41,761 nucleotides of DNA. Source: Arthrobacter sp. Bi26 (GTDB lineage: Bacteria; Actinomycetota; Actinomycetes; Actinomycetales; Micrococcaceae). Where the stretch lies: NCBI RefSeq assembly GCF_918697925.1, contig NZ_CAKKMF010000040.1:1-41761 (forward strand), in the 5' to 3' direction. A program made the translations under genes and the position numbers. Each line of letters opens with the position of its first letter. Within the stretch, counting starts at the first letter, position 1. Of the stretch, positions 1 through 7,327 are shown piece by piece. Below the pieces are notes generated by a model. The model worked only from the letters and a program-made list of their open reading frames with translations. It searched no databases and was not told where the DNA came from.

Positions 1-2
1 GG

Positions 3-1430
3 GCGGGCATGGGCAATATCGACCCCGCCGAACTCGCCAAGGCCGCCGGCCTCCCGGACGATCCAAACCTCCTTGCCCAGATGTTCTCCCAAGTGCAGGC
101 GATGATGAGCGCCCCCTCGGAGGGGCCCGTGAACTGGCAACTGGCGCATGAGAACGCCCGGCGGGTTGCGGCGAGCGGATCCGATCCCTCGGTCACCGCC
201 CAGCAGTCGCGGGAGGTCGATGAGGCCCTCCGGCTGGCCGAACTCTGGCTCGACCAGGTCACCGGGCTTCCGGCCACGGGGCTGATCGGCCGGGCGTGGT
301 CCCGTGCCGAGTGGGTCGAGGAAACCCTCGGCACGTGGAAGCGGCTGACCGAGCCCGTCGCCAACAGCATTGCCAATGCGCTCTCCGCCGCCATGACCGA
401 GCAGATGCCCGAGGAAATGAAGTCCATGATGGGCGGCGCCTCCTCGATGATCCAGAACATGGGCGGGGCGATCTTCGGCATGCAGCTTGGCCAGGCGATC
501 GGCGCACTCTCGGCCGAGGTGGTCAGCTCGACGGACATCGGTGTGCCCCTGGCAGACCTCGAAATGGCACTCCTGCCGGCCAACGTGGCGAAGTTCGGTG
601 AGGGCCTCAGCCTGCCGGAGAACGACATCCGCCTGTTCCTCGCCGTGCGCGAGGCGGCCCACGCCCGCCTCTTCGTCCAGGTCCCCTGGCTGCGCGGGCA
701 TCTGCTCGGCGCGATCGAGGCCTACGCCCGCGGTATCCACATCGACACGTCCAAGATCGAAGAACTCGCACGGGAGATCGATCCCAGCAACCCCGAGGGC
801 ATCCAGGAGGCGCTCTCGCAAGGTGTCTTCATGCCGCAGCGCACACCTGCCCAGGAGCAGGCCCTCGAAAAACTGGAGACGGCCCTTGCCCTGGTGGAGG
901 GCTGGGTGGACGAACTTTCTTGGGGAGCGACCGAGAAGCTGCTGCCCTCCGCCGCTGCGTTGCGCGAAACCGTCCGGCGGCGCCGGGCCACAGGCGGTCC
1001 CGCGGAGCACGCGTTCTCCTCTTTGGTGGGCCTCGAACTGCGGCCGCGCCGGCTCCGCGAGGCCGCCGCGCTCTGGGCTTTGCTCAAGGACGAGCGTGGC
1101 GTGGAGGGCCGCGACGCCGTTTGGCAGCACCCCGACCTGCTGCCCACGGCAGAGGACCTGGAAGATCCACAGGGCTTCAGCGAACGCCGGAAACTCGCCG
1201 AGGCCAGCGACAGCGAAGTGGATGACGCCCTGCAGAAGCTGCTCAGCGGAGGCTTTGACGAACCCGCGGGCACCGAGGCCACGGACGCCGGGAGCACCGA
1301 CACCGGGGGCACCGCTAAGTCCGACGACGGTGCGGAGCCCACCGGGTCCGGCCAGGAACCGGCGGCCGACGACGACCGTCCGGCCAACGACGGGGACCGT
1401 CCGGAGGACGGCGGCAAACCGAAGGCCTAG
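3..1430 (+). CDS. zinc-dependent metalloprotease-like protein, DUF2342 family (5' end cut by window)
   Basis: The frame is open to the window edge. The first ATG is at 9, but family members usually have extra N-terminal residues, so the gene is probably truncated here. About 470 residues are visible. The family is a predicted zincin-like fold common in actinobacteria and of unproven function. The HExxH-like segment reads R-E-A-A-H (residues 214-218 counted from the ATG at 9), with the first His replaced by Arg, followed by the family-typical V-P-W-L-R and an A-Y-A-R-G-I-H-I-D segment. The last 70 residues are an acidic Gly/Asp/Glu/Pro-rich tail, probably disordered. It converges on the DUF45-type gene with a 7-nt gap. 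Family assignment is fairly sure; peptidase activity is not. Confidence 0.8.
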   Translation, partial: AGMGNIDPAELAKAAGLPDDPNLLAQMFSQVQAMMSAPSEGPVNWQLAHENARRVAASGSDPSVTAQQSREVDEALRLAELWLDQVTGLPATGLIGRAWSRAEWVEETLGTWKRLTEPVANSIANALSAAMTEQMPEEMKSMMGGASSMIQNMGGAIFGMQLGQAIGALSAEVVSSTDIGVPLADLEMALLPANVAKFGEGLSLPENDIRLFLAVREAAHARLFVQVPWLRGHLLGAIEAYARGIHIDTSKIEELAREIDPSNPEGIQEALSQGVFMPQRTPAQEQALEKLETALALVEGWVDELSWGATEKLLPSAAALRETVRRRRATGGPAEHAFSSLVGLELRPRRLREAAALWALLKDERGVEGRDAVWQHPDLLPTAEDLEDPQGFSERRKLAEASDSEVDDALQKLLSGGFDEPAGTEATDAGSTDTGGTAKSDDGAEPTGSGQEPAADDDRPANDGDRPEDGGKPKA

Positions 1431-1437
1431 CCGAAAG

Positions 1438-2112
1438 CTAAGGGGCCCCGGCCGGGATTTCGATTCCGTCCGGGGCTTCGTCGTATCCGCCGGGCGCCAG
1501 GCCGCGCGAGGTCGCGAACGAGACCCCGTCCAGGAAGGCCTTGGCGCGCTCCGTCTCCGGGTATGCCGCCAGCAGCCGCCAGAATGCGGCATCGTGGCCG
1601 GCCACCAGGAGGTGAGCGAGTTCGTGCAGCAGCACATAGTCGATTACCCATTGCGGCATGGGCTGCAGCTTCGCCGAGAGCCGGATGGTTCCTTCGGACG
1701 GTGTCGCCGAACCCCAGCGCGAATTCTGATTGGTGACCCAGCGGACCGAGGAGGGCACCGCCCTGCCGCCAAGGTACTTCGCCGACAGCTCGGCGGCGTG
1801 GGCGGCAAGCTCGGCATCACTGCGGGGGCGCCGCCGGCCGGAACCCCGCGCGCCCCGGGCCCCTTGGAGCCGCAGTTTTTCAAGCATGCGGTGAACCCAT
1901 TCCCGTTCCTGGGCCCTGCTGAAGGAGGCGGGGATGGCGACGACGGCGGTGCCGTCTTCCCAGAACGCGGCGACCGTGCGTCGTCGGCGGGCGGACCGGC
2001 GCACCAGCACCGGGGCGCCGTCGGCAGTGGTCAGCGGTATGGCCGCCGGAACCGCGCCGGAACCCCCGGCACCGGACATCACTGAACCGGAACCCCCTGC
2101 ACCGGACATCAC
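1438..2112 (-). CDS. M48/DUF45 (YgjP-type) metal-dependent hydrolase
   Basis: 224 residues. The C-terminal half carries H-E-L-A-H followed by L-L-V-A-G-H, the HExxH-x5-H zinc motif of the YgjP/DUF45 (WLM-like) peptidase family, and a downstream A-F-W segment typical of the family. No substrate is known. The start overlaps the uvrD2 stop (GTGATG over the TGA), implying translational coupling to the helicase gene. GTG at 2112 and the adjacent ATG at 2109 are both possible starts. A 30-bp tandem duplication supplies a further ATG at 2079, so the N-terminal Gly/Ser/Ala/Val repeat of 20 residues may not always be translated. Family call good; exact start uncertain. Confidence 0.8.
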   Translation of the reverse strand: MMSGAGGSGSVMSGAGGSGAVPAAIPLTTADGAPVLVRRSARRRRTVAAFWEDGTAVVAIPASFSRAQEREWVHRMLEKLRLQGARGARGSGRRRPRSDAELAAHAAELSAKYLGGRAVPSSVRWVTNQNSRWGSATPSEGTIRLSAKLQPMPQWVIDYVLLHELAHLLVAGHDAAFWRLLAAYPETERAKAFLDGVSFATSRGLAPGGYDEAPDGIEIPAGAP

Positions 2113-2120
2113 TGAACCGC
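2061..2120. repeat. 30-bp tandem duplication across the uvrD2 stop / DUF45 start
   Basis: Two near-identical 30-bp units (2061-2090 and 2091-2120) each contain the segment ACCGGACATCACTGAACC. The right copy holds the overlapping uvrD2 stop and DUF45 start. The left copy lies inside the DUF45 frame and duplicates its first residues (M-S-G-A-G-G-S-G). Confidence 0.9.
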
Positions 2121-4337
2121 GCTTTCGGCCAGGACCGTCAGGACGGCCTCACCGTACTTCTCCAGTTTGGACGGGCCCACGCCGGCGAGTTGGGCCAACT
2201 GTTCCAGCGATTCGGGGCGAGCCTCGGCGATGGCGGTCAGGGTGGCATCGGTGAACACGACAAAGGCCGGAACGTCCGCCTCGAGGGCCACGTCCTTCCG
2301 CCATTGCCTCAGCGCGTCGAATGTCTGTTCCTCGTAACTGGGCGGGCACTGGTTGCAGCGCCCCACCTTCCGCTCGGCGCCGCTGGAGAGCATGCTGCCG
2401 CAGACCCGGCACGACGCCGGGACGGCCGCCTTCCGGCGCGGCGCCGGCCCCTTGCCCCTCAGCTGGGAGCTGGCCACCGAGTCGGGGCGCAGGCCATCCA
2501 GGAAGCGTGAGGGCTTCCGGTTGGACCGCCCGCCCGGTGTCCGGGCAGTGGACCAGGACAGGAACAGGTGTTCGCGGGCGCGGGTGATGCCCACGTACAG
2601 GAGCCGGCGTTCCTCGTCGACCGCTTCCGGAGTGTCCGCGAACGAGATCGGCACGAGTCCCTCGCTCAGCCCGACCAGGAACACGGCGTCCCATTCCAGT
2701 CCCTTGGCGGCGTGCAGGGATGCCAGGGTGACGCCCTGGACGGTCGGTGCATGCTGGGCCAGAGACCGTTCCTGGAGCTCGTTGACGAAATCCGGGAGTG
2801 AAAATTGCGGGCCCCTGGTGATCACGAGTTCGTCGGCCAGCGCCACGAGGGCGGCCAGCGATTCCCAGCGCTCCCGGGTCGCGCCCCCGCTGTGCGGCGC
2901 CGCGTCCGTGTAGCCCAGGGAGGCGACGATGTCGCGGACAAGCTGCCCGAGTGGCTCGGGCGTGGCGGTTTCGGCCACTGCCCGGGTGGCGGCCCGGAGC
3001 TGAAGGATGGCGTCCCGGACCTCCTTACGCGCGAAGAACCGCTCGCCTCCGCGCAGCTGGTACCCGATCCCTGCCGAGGCCAGCGCTTGTTCGTAGGCTT
3101 CAGACTGTCCGTTGGTGCGGAAGAGTACGGCGACCTGGCTCGCCGGTGTTCCGGCGTCGAGGAGTTCGCGGATCCGCGCGGCGACCGTGGCGGCTTCCGC
3201 CTCGTCATCCGAACATTCGGTGAACCGCGGCACCGGGCCTGCCGGCCGCTGCGCCACGAGCTGCAGCGGTGTGGCCCAGGCGGCGTCCGCCACGGGGCCG
3301 CCGCTGCGCCGGCCCCCGAGGAGGTCGTTGGCGAGCCTGACAACCTGGGGCGTGGACCGGTAATCCCGGATCAGCTTGACGACGTGGGCCTCGGGATACA
3401 TGGCTTTGAAGCCAAGCAGGTGCTTCGGGGAGGCGCCGGTGAAAGAGTAAATGGTCTGGCTGGCGTCGCCCACGACGCAGAGCTCGTCGCGGCCGCCGAG
3501 CCACAGCTCCAGGAGCCGCTGCTGCAGCGGCGAGACGTCCTGATACTCGTCGACGACGAAGTGCCGGTACTGTTCGCGGACGGTCGCCGCCACTTTCGGG
3601 TCCTCCTGCAGGATGCCTACGGTGATCAGCAGCACGTCCTCGAAGTCGATGACGTTGCGGTCGGTTTTGACGTCCTCATAGGACTGGAAGACCCGCGCCA
3701 CGGCCGTCAGGTCGAAGCCGCCCGGAGTGCCGCGGCCCTGGGCATTTTCCAGATAGTTCGCCGGGGTCAGCATGGACACCTTGGCCCACTCGATTTCGGA
3801 GGCGAGATCGCGGATGGAGGCGCGGTCCGTGCTGAGCCGGAGCCGCCTGGCGGCCTCGGCGATCATCTGTGCCTTGTGGTCCAGCAGGTTGGGCAAAGTG
3901 CCGCCGACCGCCTGCGGCCAGAAGAACTGCAACTGGCGCAGCGCCGCGGCGTGAAAGGTGCGGGCCTGAACGTTGCCGACTCCGAGGTCACGGAGCCGGC
4001 TGCGCATCTCGGCGGCAGCCCGGGCCGTGAAGGTGACGGCCAGGAGCCGTTGCGGGCTGTACACCCCTGAGTGCACGCCGTAGGCGATCCGGTGCGTGAT
4101 GGCGCGGGTTTTGCCGGTGCCGGCTCCGGCCAGCACGCACATGGGCCCCTGGAGGGTGCTGGCGACCTCGCGCTGCTCGGCGTCGAGTCCGCCGAGGATC
4201 CGTTCCTCCAGCGATCGGGAGTCCGGTTCCCTCGCAACTTCGGACAGGGCATCGCCGGGTGTGGTACCGCCGGGTGTGGTGCCGCCGGACGGCTCCCCGC
4301 CGGGGATAGTGCTGAAATTCAATTTCTCTGTGGTCAC
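2109..4337 (-). CDS. uvrD2: ATP-dependent DNA helicase UvrD2 (UvrD/PcrA type, HRDC domain)
   Basis: SF1A 3'-5' DNA helicase of 742 residues, used in DNA repair and replication restart. Visible motifs are Walker A G-A-G-T-G-K-T at 71-77, motif II V-D-E-Y-Q-D at 262-267, motif III G-D-A-S-Q-T-I-Y, and motif V/VI segments ending V-G-I-T-R-A-R-E. Past the motor is a four-Cys module (C-x2-C ... C-x2-C) and a C-terminal HRDC domain (Q-L-A-Q-L-A-G-V-G-P-S-K-L). This architecture is the actinobacterial UvrD2 known from mycobacteria. The GTG start at 4337 has no evident Shine-Dalgarno. nudC ends 50 nt upstream, so the two may be co-transcribed. The N-terminal tail has a short Gly-Gly-Thr-Thr-Pro repeat. 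Confidence 0.93.
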   Translation of the reverse strand: MTTEKLNFSTIPGGEPSGGTTPGGTTPGDALSEVAREPDSRSLEERILGGLDAEQREVASTLQGPMCVLAGAGTGKTRAITHRIAYGVHSGVYSPQRLLAVTFTARAAAEMRSRLRDLGVGNVQARTFHAAALRQLQFFWPQAVGGTLPNLLDHKAQMIAEAARRLRLSTDRASIRDLASEIEWAKVSMLTPANYLENAQGRGTPGGFDLTAVARVFQSYEDVKTDRNVIDFEDVLLITVGILQEDPKVAATVREQYRHFVVDEYQDVSPLQQRLLELWLGGRDELCVVGDASQTIYSFTGASPKHLLGFKAMYPEAHVVKLIRDYRSTPQVVRLANDLLGGRRSGGPVADAAWATPLQLVAQRPAGPVPRFTECSDDEAEAATVAARIRELLDAGTPASQVAVLFRTNGQSEAYEQALASAGIGYQLRGGERFFARKEVRDAILQLRAATRAVAETATPEPLGQLVRDIVASLGYTDAAPHSGGATRERWESLAALVALADELVITRGPQFSLPDFVNELQERSLAQHAPTVQGVTLASLHAAKGLEWDAVFLVGLSEGLVPISFADTPEAVDEERRLLYVGITRAREHLFLSWSTARTPGGRSNRKPSRFLDGLRPDSVASSQLRGKGPAPRRKAAVPASCRVCGSMLSSGAERKVGRCNQCPPSYEEQTFDALRQWRKDVALEADVPAFVVFTDATLTAIAEARPESLEQLAQLAGVGPSKLEKYGEAVLTVLAESAVQ
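4254..4298. repeat. 15-bp in-frame repeat in the uvrD2 N-terminal tail
   Basis: Two nearly identical 15-bp units (GCCGGGTGTGGTACC and its GCC-ending variant) plus a degenerate third encode the Gly/Thr/Pro segment G-G-T-T-P before the helicase core. Confidence 0.75.
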
Positions 4338-4387
4338 TTTTGCTGCTCAGTCAGTAGTGGGTGTCCTGCGGATGGGGGCAGGCCGGG

Positions 4388-5467
4388 TCAGGCGCTGTCC
4401 GCGGCGTCCTCAATGACGCCGCCGTACCAGTGTTCGATGAGGGACCGGGCGATGGAGAGCCTGCTGGAAATGACGATCTCGCCGCTGAGGACCGCGTCCT
4501 GCAGTTCGCTCCGGCTGAACCAGCGCGCCCTGGTGACCTCGACGCCGTCGGGCCGGACTTCGGTGTCCGGTGTGGTGGCCGTGAAACCGAGCATCAGGGA
4601 GGCGGGGAACGGCCACGACTGCGATCCGAGGTACTGGGAGGCGGTGACGCGGACCCCGACTTCCTCGCCGATCTCGCGCTGCACCGCCTGTTCAAGCGAC
4701 TCCCCCGGCTCTACGAAGCCGGCGAGGGTCGAGTAGTTCCGCGCGTCGAGCGGGCCCCCTCCACCCAGCAGCAGCCTCCCGTCGGGACCCACCACGGTCA
4801 CGATGATGGCCGGATCCGTCCGGGGGAAGTGCTCGGAGTTATCGGCCGGGCAGCGCCGGACCCAGCCGCCGGCTTCCGGCTGCGTGGGGGTGCCGCAGCG
4901 GGGGCAATGCGTGTGGGTGGCGTGCCAGTTGGCGATGGCACTGGCCTCGACGAACAGTGCCGTGTCCGTGGCGTTCAAGCGTGCCGCGACTTCGCGGAAA
5001 CCCGCCCACTGCGCATCGCTGGGGATGCCGGCCACGTGGGCCTCGAACTCCTCGGCCCGGACTTCGAACTGGAGCGGCAGGACGAACAGGACGAGTTCGG
5101 TGCCGGCGTCGAGGTCCGAACCTGCCAGGGCGGAACCGAGGTAGATCACGTGTTCCGGAGCGTACGGGGTGTTCGCCAAGTGCCCGGCGAGCTCTGCCGC
5201 GTCCAGGAGAACGAGGCTGCTGTCGCTGACGAGGGCCTGCCGGCCGGAGAGAACCATGGCCTGCGCCGAGCCTGAACCCACCAGCTCCGCCAGCATTCCG
5301 GGTTTCACGCGTGCCGCGGATCCGCGGTCGACCAGGGCCGGGCGCACGGGAAGGACCGTGTCCATCAGGTGGTTTGCCGGCAGAACCTGCACCGGCGGTG
5401 CCGCAGCGTCGGGTGCCGAGGATTCGGAGGGGGTTTGCTCTGATGTAGCTGACTCCGCAAGACTCAT
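4388..5467 (-). CDS. nudC: NAD(+) diphosphatase NudC (Nudix hydrolase)
   Basis: 359 residues from ATG 5467. NudC cleaves NAD(H) to NMN(H) and AMP; family members can also remove NAD caps from RNA. The Nudix box G-x5-E-x7-R-E-x2-E-E-x-G is at about 250-272, followed by S-Q-S-W-P-F-P at 282-288, the NADH-pyrophosphatase signature (usually SQPWPFP). Upstream is a zinc ribbon in which I see only three of the four usual Cys (188, 191, 206). A longer frame from 5503 is possible, but ATG 5467 lies 6 nt after a TACGGT box, matching the leaderless pattern of the window. The order nudC then uvrD2 near adnA/adnB is also found in mycobacteria. Confidence 0.93.
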   Translation of the reverse strand: MSLAESATSEQTPSESSAPDAAAPPVQVLPANHLMDTVLPVRPALVDRGSAARVKPGMLAELVGSGSAQAMVLSGRQALVSDSSLVLLDAAELAGHLANTPYAPEHVIYLGSALAGSDLDAGTELVLFVLPLQFEVRAEEFEAHVAGIPSDAQWAGFREVAARLNATDTALFVEASAIANWHATHTHCPRCGTPTQPEAGGWVRRCPADNSEHFPRTDPAIIVTVVGPDGRLLLGGGGPLDARNYSTLAGFVEPGESLEQAVQREIGEEVGVRVTASQYLGSQSWPFPASLMLGFTATTPDTEVRPDGVEVTRARWFSRSELQDAVLSGEIVISSRLSIARSLIEHWYGGVIEDAADSA

Positions 5468-5473
5468 GTACCC

Positions 5474-5479
5474 ACCGTA
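5474..5479 (-). promoter_or_regulatory. -10 box of a probable leaderless nudC promoter
   Basis: The minus strand reads TACGGT, 6 nt, then ATG of nudC. There is no convincing Shine-Dalgarno, so transcription probably starts at or next to the start codon. Confidence 0.55.
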
Positions 5480-5631
5480 CTGACTCGGGCAGACAATTGA
5501 CATTTGCCGCCCACGCCGCCGCGCGCTCCACGGCGTGTGCGGGACAGGCCGTTTGCGGGGGTTTTCGCCCTCATTTAGTCCCTATCTCAAGACTCGCCGG
5601 AGTGCATCGCCGTCTTGGGCGCCGCTCAATC

Positions 5632-5637
5632 TACCGT
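5632..5637 (+). promoter_or_regulatory. -10 box of a probable leaderless promoter for the phosphotransferase gene
   Basis: TACCGT is followed by 6 nt (GGAAGG) and GTG at 5644. The GGAAGG abuts the start too closely to act as a normal Shine-Dalgarno, so the box supports both this start and leaderless expression. Confidence 0.5.
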
Positions 5638-5643
5638 GGAAGG

Positions 5644-7275
5644 GTGAGAAGGAAACCTATCGAACTGGCAGCTGTAGCAACAGCGGCGGTGCCCGGCCTG
5701 ACCCCGACCGCCGTCAGCTCTGCGCCCGACGATCCGGCGGACTTCGACGCAGCCCTCCTGCTGGACTCCGAGGGCAAGCGTTGGCGTGTCCGCTCCCCCC
5801 GGCACGCCGAAGCCAGCGCCCGGCTGGAAACCGAATTCCTGGTTCTGCGGGCCTTTGCTCCCGGCATCCGGGCCGAGCTGCCGTTCCTGATGCCCACTGT
5901 GGCGGGAACTGTCCGGCAGGGCCAGCTCAGCACGTTTGTCTACTCGCACCTGGCCGGCGCCACCCGCTCCTTGGACGACCTCAGCAGCGGCTCCCCCGCC
6001 GTGGCCCGCGAAATCGGGGCGGCATTGGCCGCGATCCATGACCTCCCGCGGTCAATTGTGAGCAATGCCGATCTGCCCAGCTACACGCCCAACGAATTCC
6101 GCCAGCGGCGCCTCAATGAACTGGACCAGGCCGCCACGACCGGAAAAATCCCGCCGCTGCTGCTGCGGCGCTGGGAACACGCCATGGAAGACGTCTCCCT
6201 CTGGCGCTTCAATCCCTGTGTCGTTCACGGCGACCTCCACGAGGACAACCTGCTGGTCGACGGTGACCGGGTGACCGCCGTGACGGGCTGGACCGACCTG
6301 CGCATCGGCGACCCGGCGGATGACATGGCCTGGCTGGTCGCCTCGAACGAACTGGACTTTGTGAACGCGGTCCTGGATCACTACACCTCCAGCCGGCGCG
6401 ATGTTCCCGATGCCCACCTGCTGCGGCGGGCTGCGCTGTCCGCCGAATTCGCCCTGGCGCAGTATCTGGTCAAGGGCATGGCCGCCGGCAACCAGGACAT
6501 GATCGACGAGGCAGAGTCCATGCTCGCCACTCTGGCCGACGACGTCGCCGAACACGGCGGCCAGCCCATCAGCGTGGAACCGCTGCCGCAGCCGGTCGCG
6601 GCCCCCGAACCCGGCGCAGAACAAGCCAGTGCAGGTGCCGATGCCGATGCGCCGACGGCGACGCCCGCGGCTTCGGCCGCGCCGGCACTTCCGGCCAATC
6701 CGGCCAGCGGTGCGCCGCCCGCCGTCAGCAAGGTCACGCTGCTGCCCATGGAGCCGGTACCCGGTACCGGTCCGGCTGATGATGCTTCTGCTGAAATCAG
6801 TGTCAGGCCCGCCGTGCACGTCACGCCGATCCCGCGGGAGGCGGAGGCTGACGCCCCGACGGCCGTCGTACAGCCGGTCGCAGACACGGAAACACCCGAG
6901 GGCACAGCCGCGGACGCCGACGCCGGGCCGGTCGCCGGATCCGCGCCCAGCATCCCCGAGGCCCCCCGGAGCCCCGGCTCAGCCGATGCATCGGCTGCCG
7001 ACGAGGCTGATGACACGCAGGACGATGCCCGGCAGGCAGGGGTCCCGGATTCCGACGCAGGTGAGGCCGGGCAAAGCGACGCTGAGACTGCGGTTCCCGC
7101 CGCCGAGGACACGTCGACGCAATCGATCGCCGTCTTGCAGCCGGATTCCGCAGTCCAGCCGGATTCCGCAGTCCAGCCGAAGTCCGCAGTCCAGGCGGAA
7201 TCCGCAGTGGAGCCCGGCGCTCGTGACAACACGTCGACCGCCGCCATCACGGTGGTCGACACCACGTCCCGCTAG
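5644..7275 (+). CDS. phosphotransferase-fold protein (APH/macrolide-kinase-like) with long disordered tail
   Basis: 543 residues. Residues 1-300 match the aminoglycoside/macrolide phosphotransferase (kinase-like) fold, with Brenner motif H-G-D-L-H-E-D-N at 195-202 and G-D-P-A-D-D-M-A-W-L about 25 residues later. The metal-binding Asp normally found in I-D-W is Gly215 (T-G-W), so phosphoryl transfer may be weak or lost. Asp218 could partly substitute. Residues 310-543 are Ala/Pro/Asp/Glu-rich low complexity with an 18-bp repeat near the end. GTG 5644 is preferred over an upstream in-frame ATG because it fits the leaderless box and the start of the fold. Its substrate is unknown; I do not call it a resistance gene. 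It sits between nudC and adnB, where mycobacteria carry an unrelated gene. Confidence 0.82.
   Translation: MRRKPIELAAVATAAVPGLTPTAVSSAPDDPADFDAALLLDSEGKRWRVRSPRHAEASARLETEFLVLRAFAPGIRAELPFLMPTVAGTVRQGQLSTFVYSHLAGATRSLDDLSSGSPAVAREIGAALAAIHDLPRSIVSNADLPSYTPNEFRQRRLNELDQAATTGKIPPLLLRRWEHAMEDVSLWRFNPCVVHGDLHEDNLLVDGDRVTAVTGWTDLRIGDPADDMAWLVASNELDFVNAVLDHYTSSRRDVPDAHLLRRAALSAEFALAQYLVKGMAAGNQDMIDEAESMLATLADDVAEHGGQPISVEPLPQPVAAPEPGAEQASAGADADAPTATPAASAAPALPANPASGAPPAVSKVTLLPMEPVPGTGPADDASAEISVRPAVHVTPIPREAEADAPTAVVQPVADTETPEGTAADADAGPVAGSAPSIPEAPRSPGSADASAADEADDTQDDARQAGVPDSDAGEAGQSDAETAVPAAEDTSTQSIAVLQPDSAVQPDSAVQPKSAVQAESAVEPGARDNTSTAAITVVDTTSR
7141..7212. repeat. four 18-bp in-frame repeats in the phosphotransferase tail
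   Basis: Four consecutive 18-bp units start at 7141, 7159, 7177 and 7195. The first two are identical (CCGGATTCCGCAGTCCAG) and the last two diverged. They encode P-D-S-A-V-Q twice, then P-K-S-A-V-Q and A-E-S-A-V-E. Confidence 0.92.
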
Positions 7276-7293
7276 AACCCCCTGCTGGGCGAG

Positions 7294-7319
7294 TTCCGGC
7301 AAGCGCGATCCGGCCGGAA
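7294..7319. terminator. weak hairpin between convergent phosphotransferase and adnB genes
   Basis: TTCCGGC (7294-7300) and GCCGGAA (7313-7319) form a 7-bp stem with a 12-nt loop in the 52-bp convergent gap. No T-run follows, so a role in termination is only suggested by position. Confidence 0.3.
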
Positions 7320-7327
7320 GAATCCGC

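Noticed and set aside
5644..7275. Macrolide or aminoglycoside resistance kinase
   Set aside because: Only the general fold matches; the metal Asp is missing, the tail is unusual, and the context is housekeeping.
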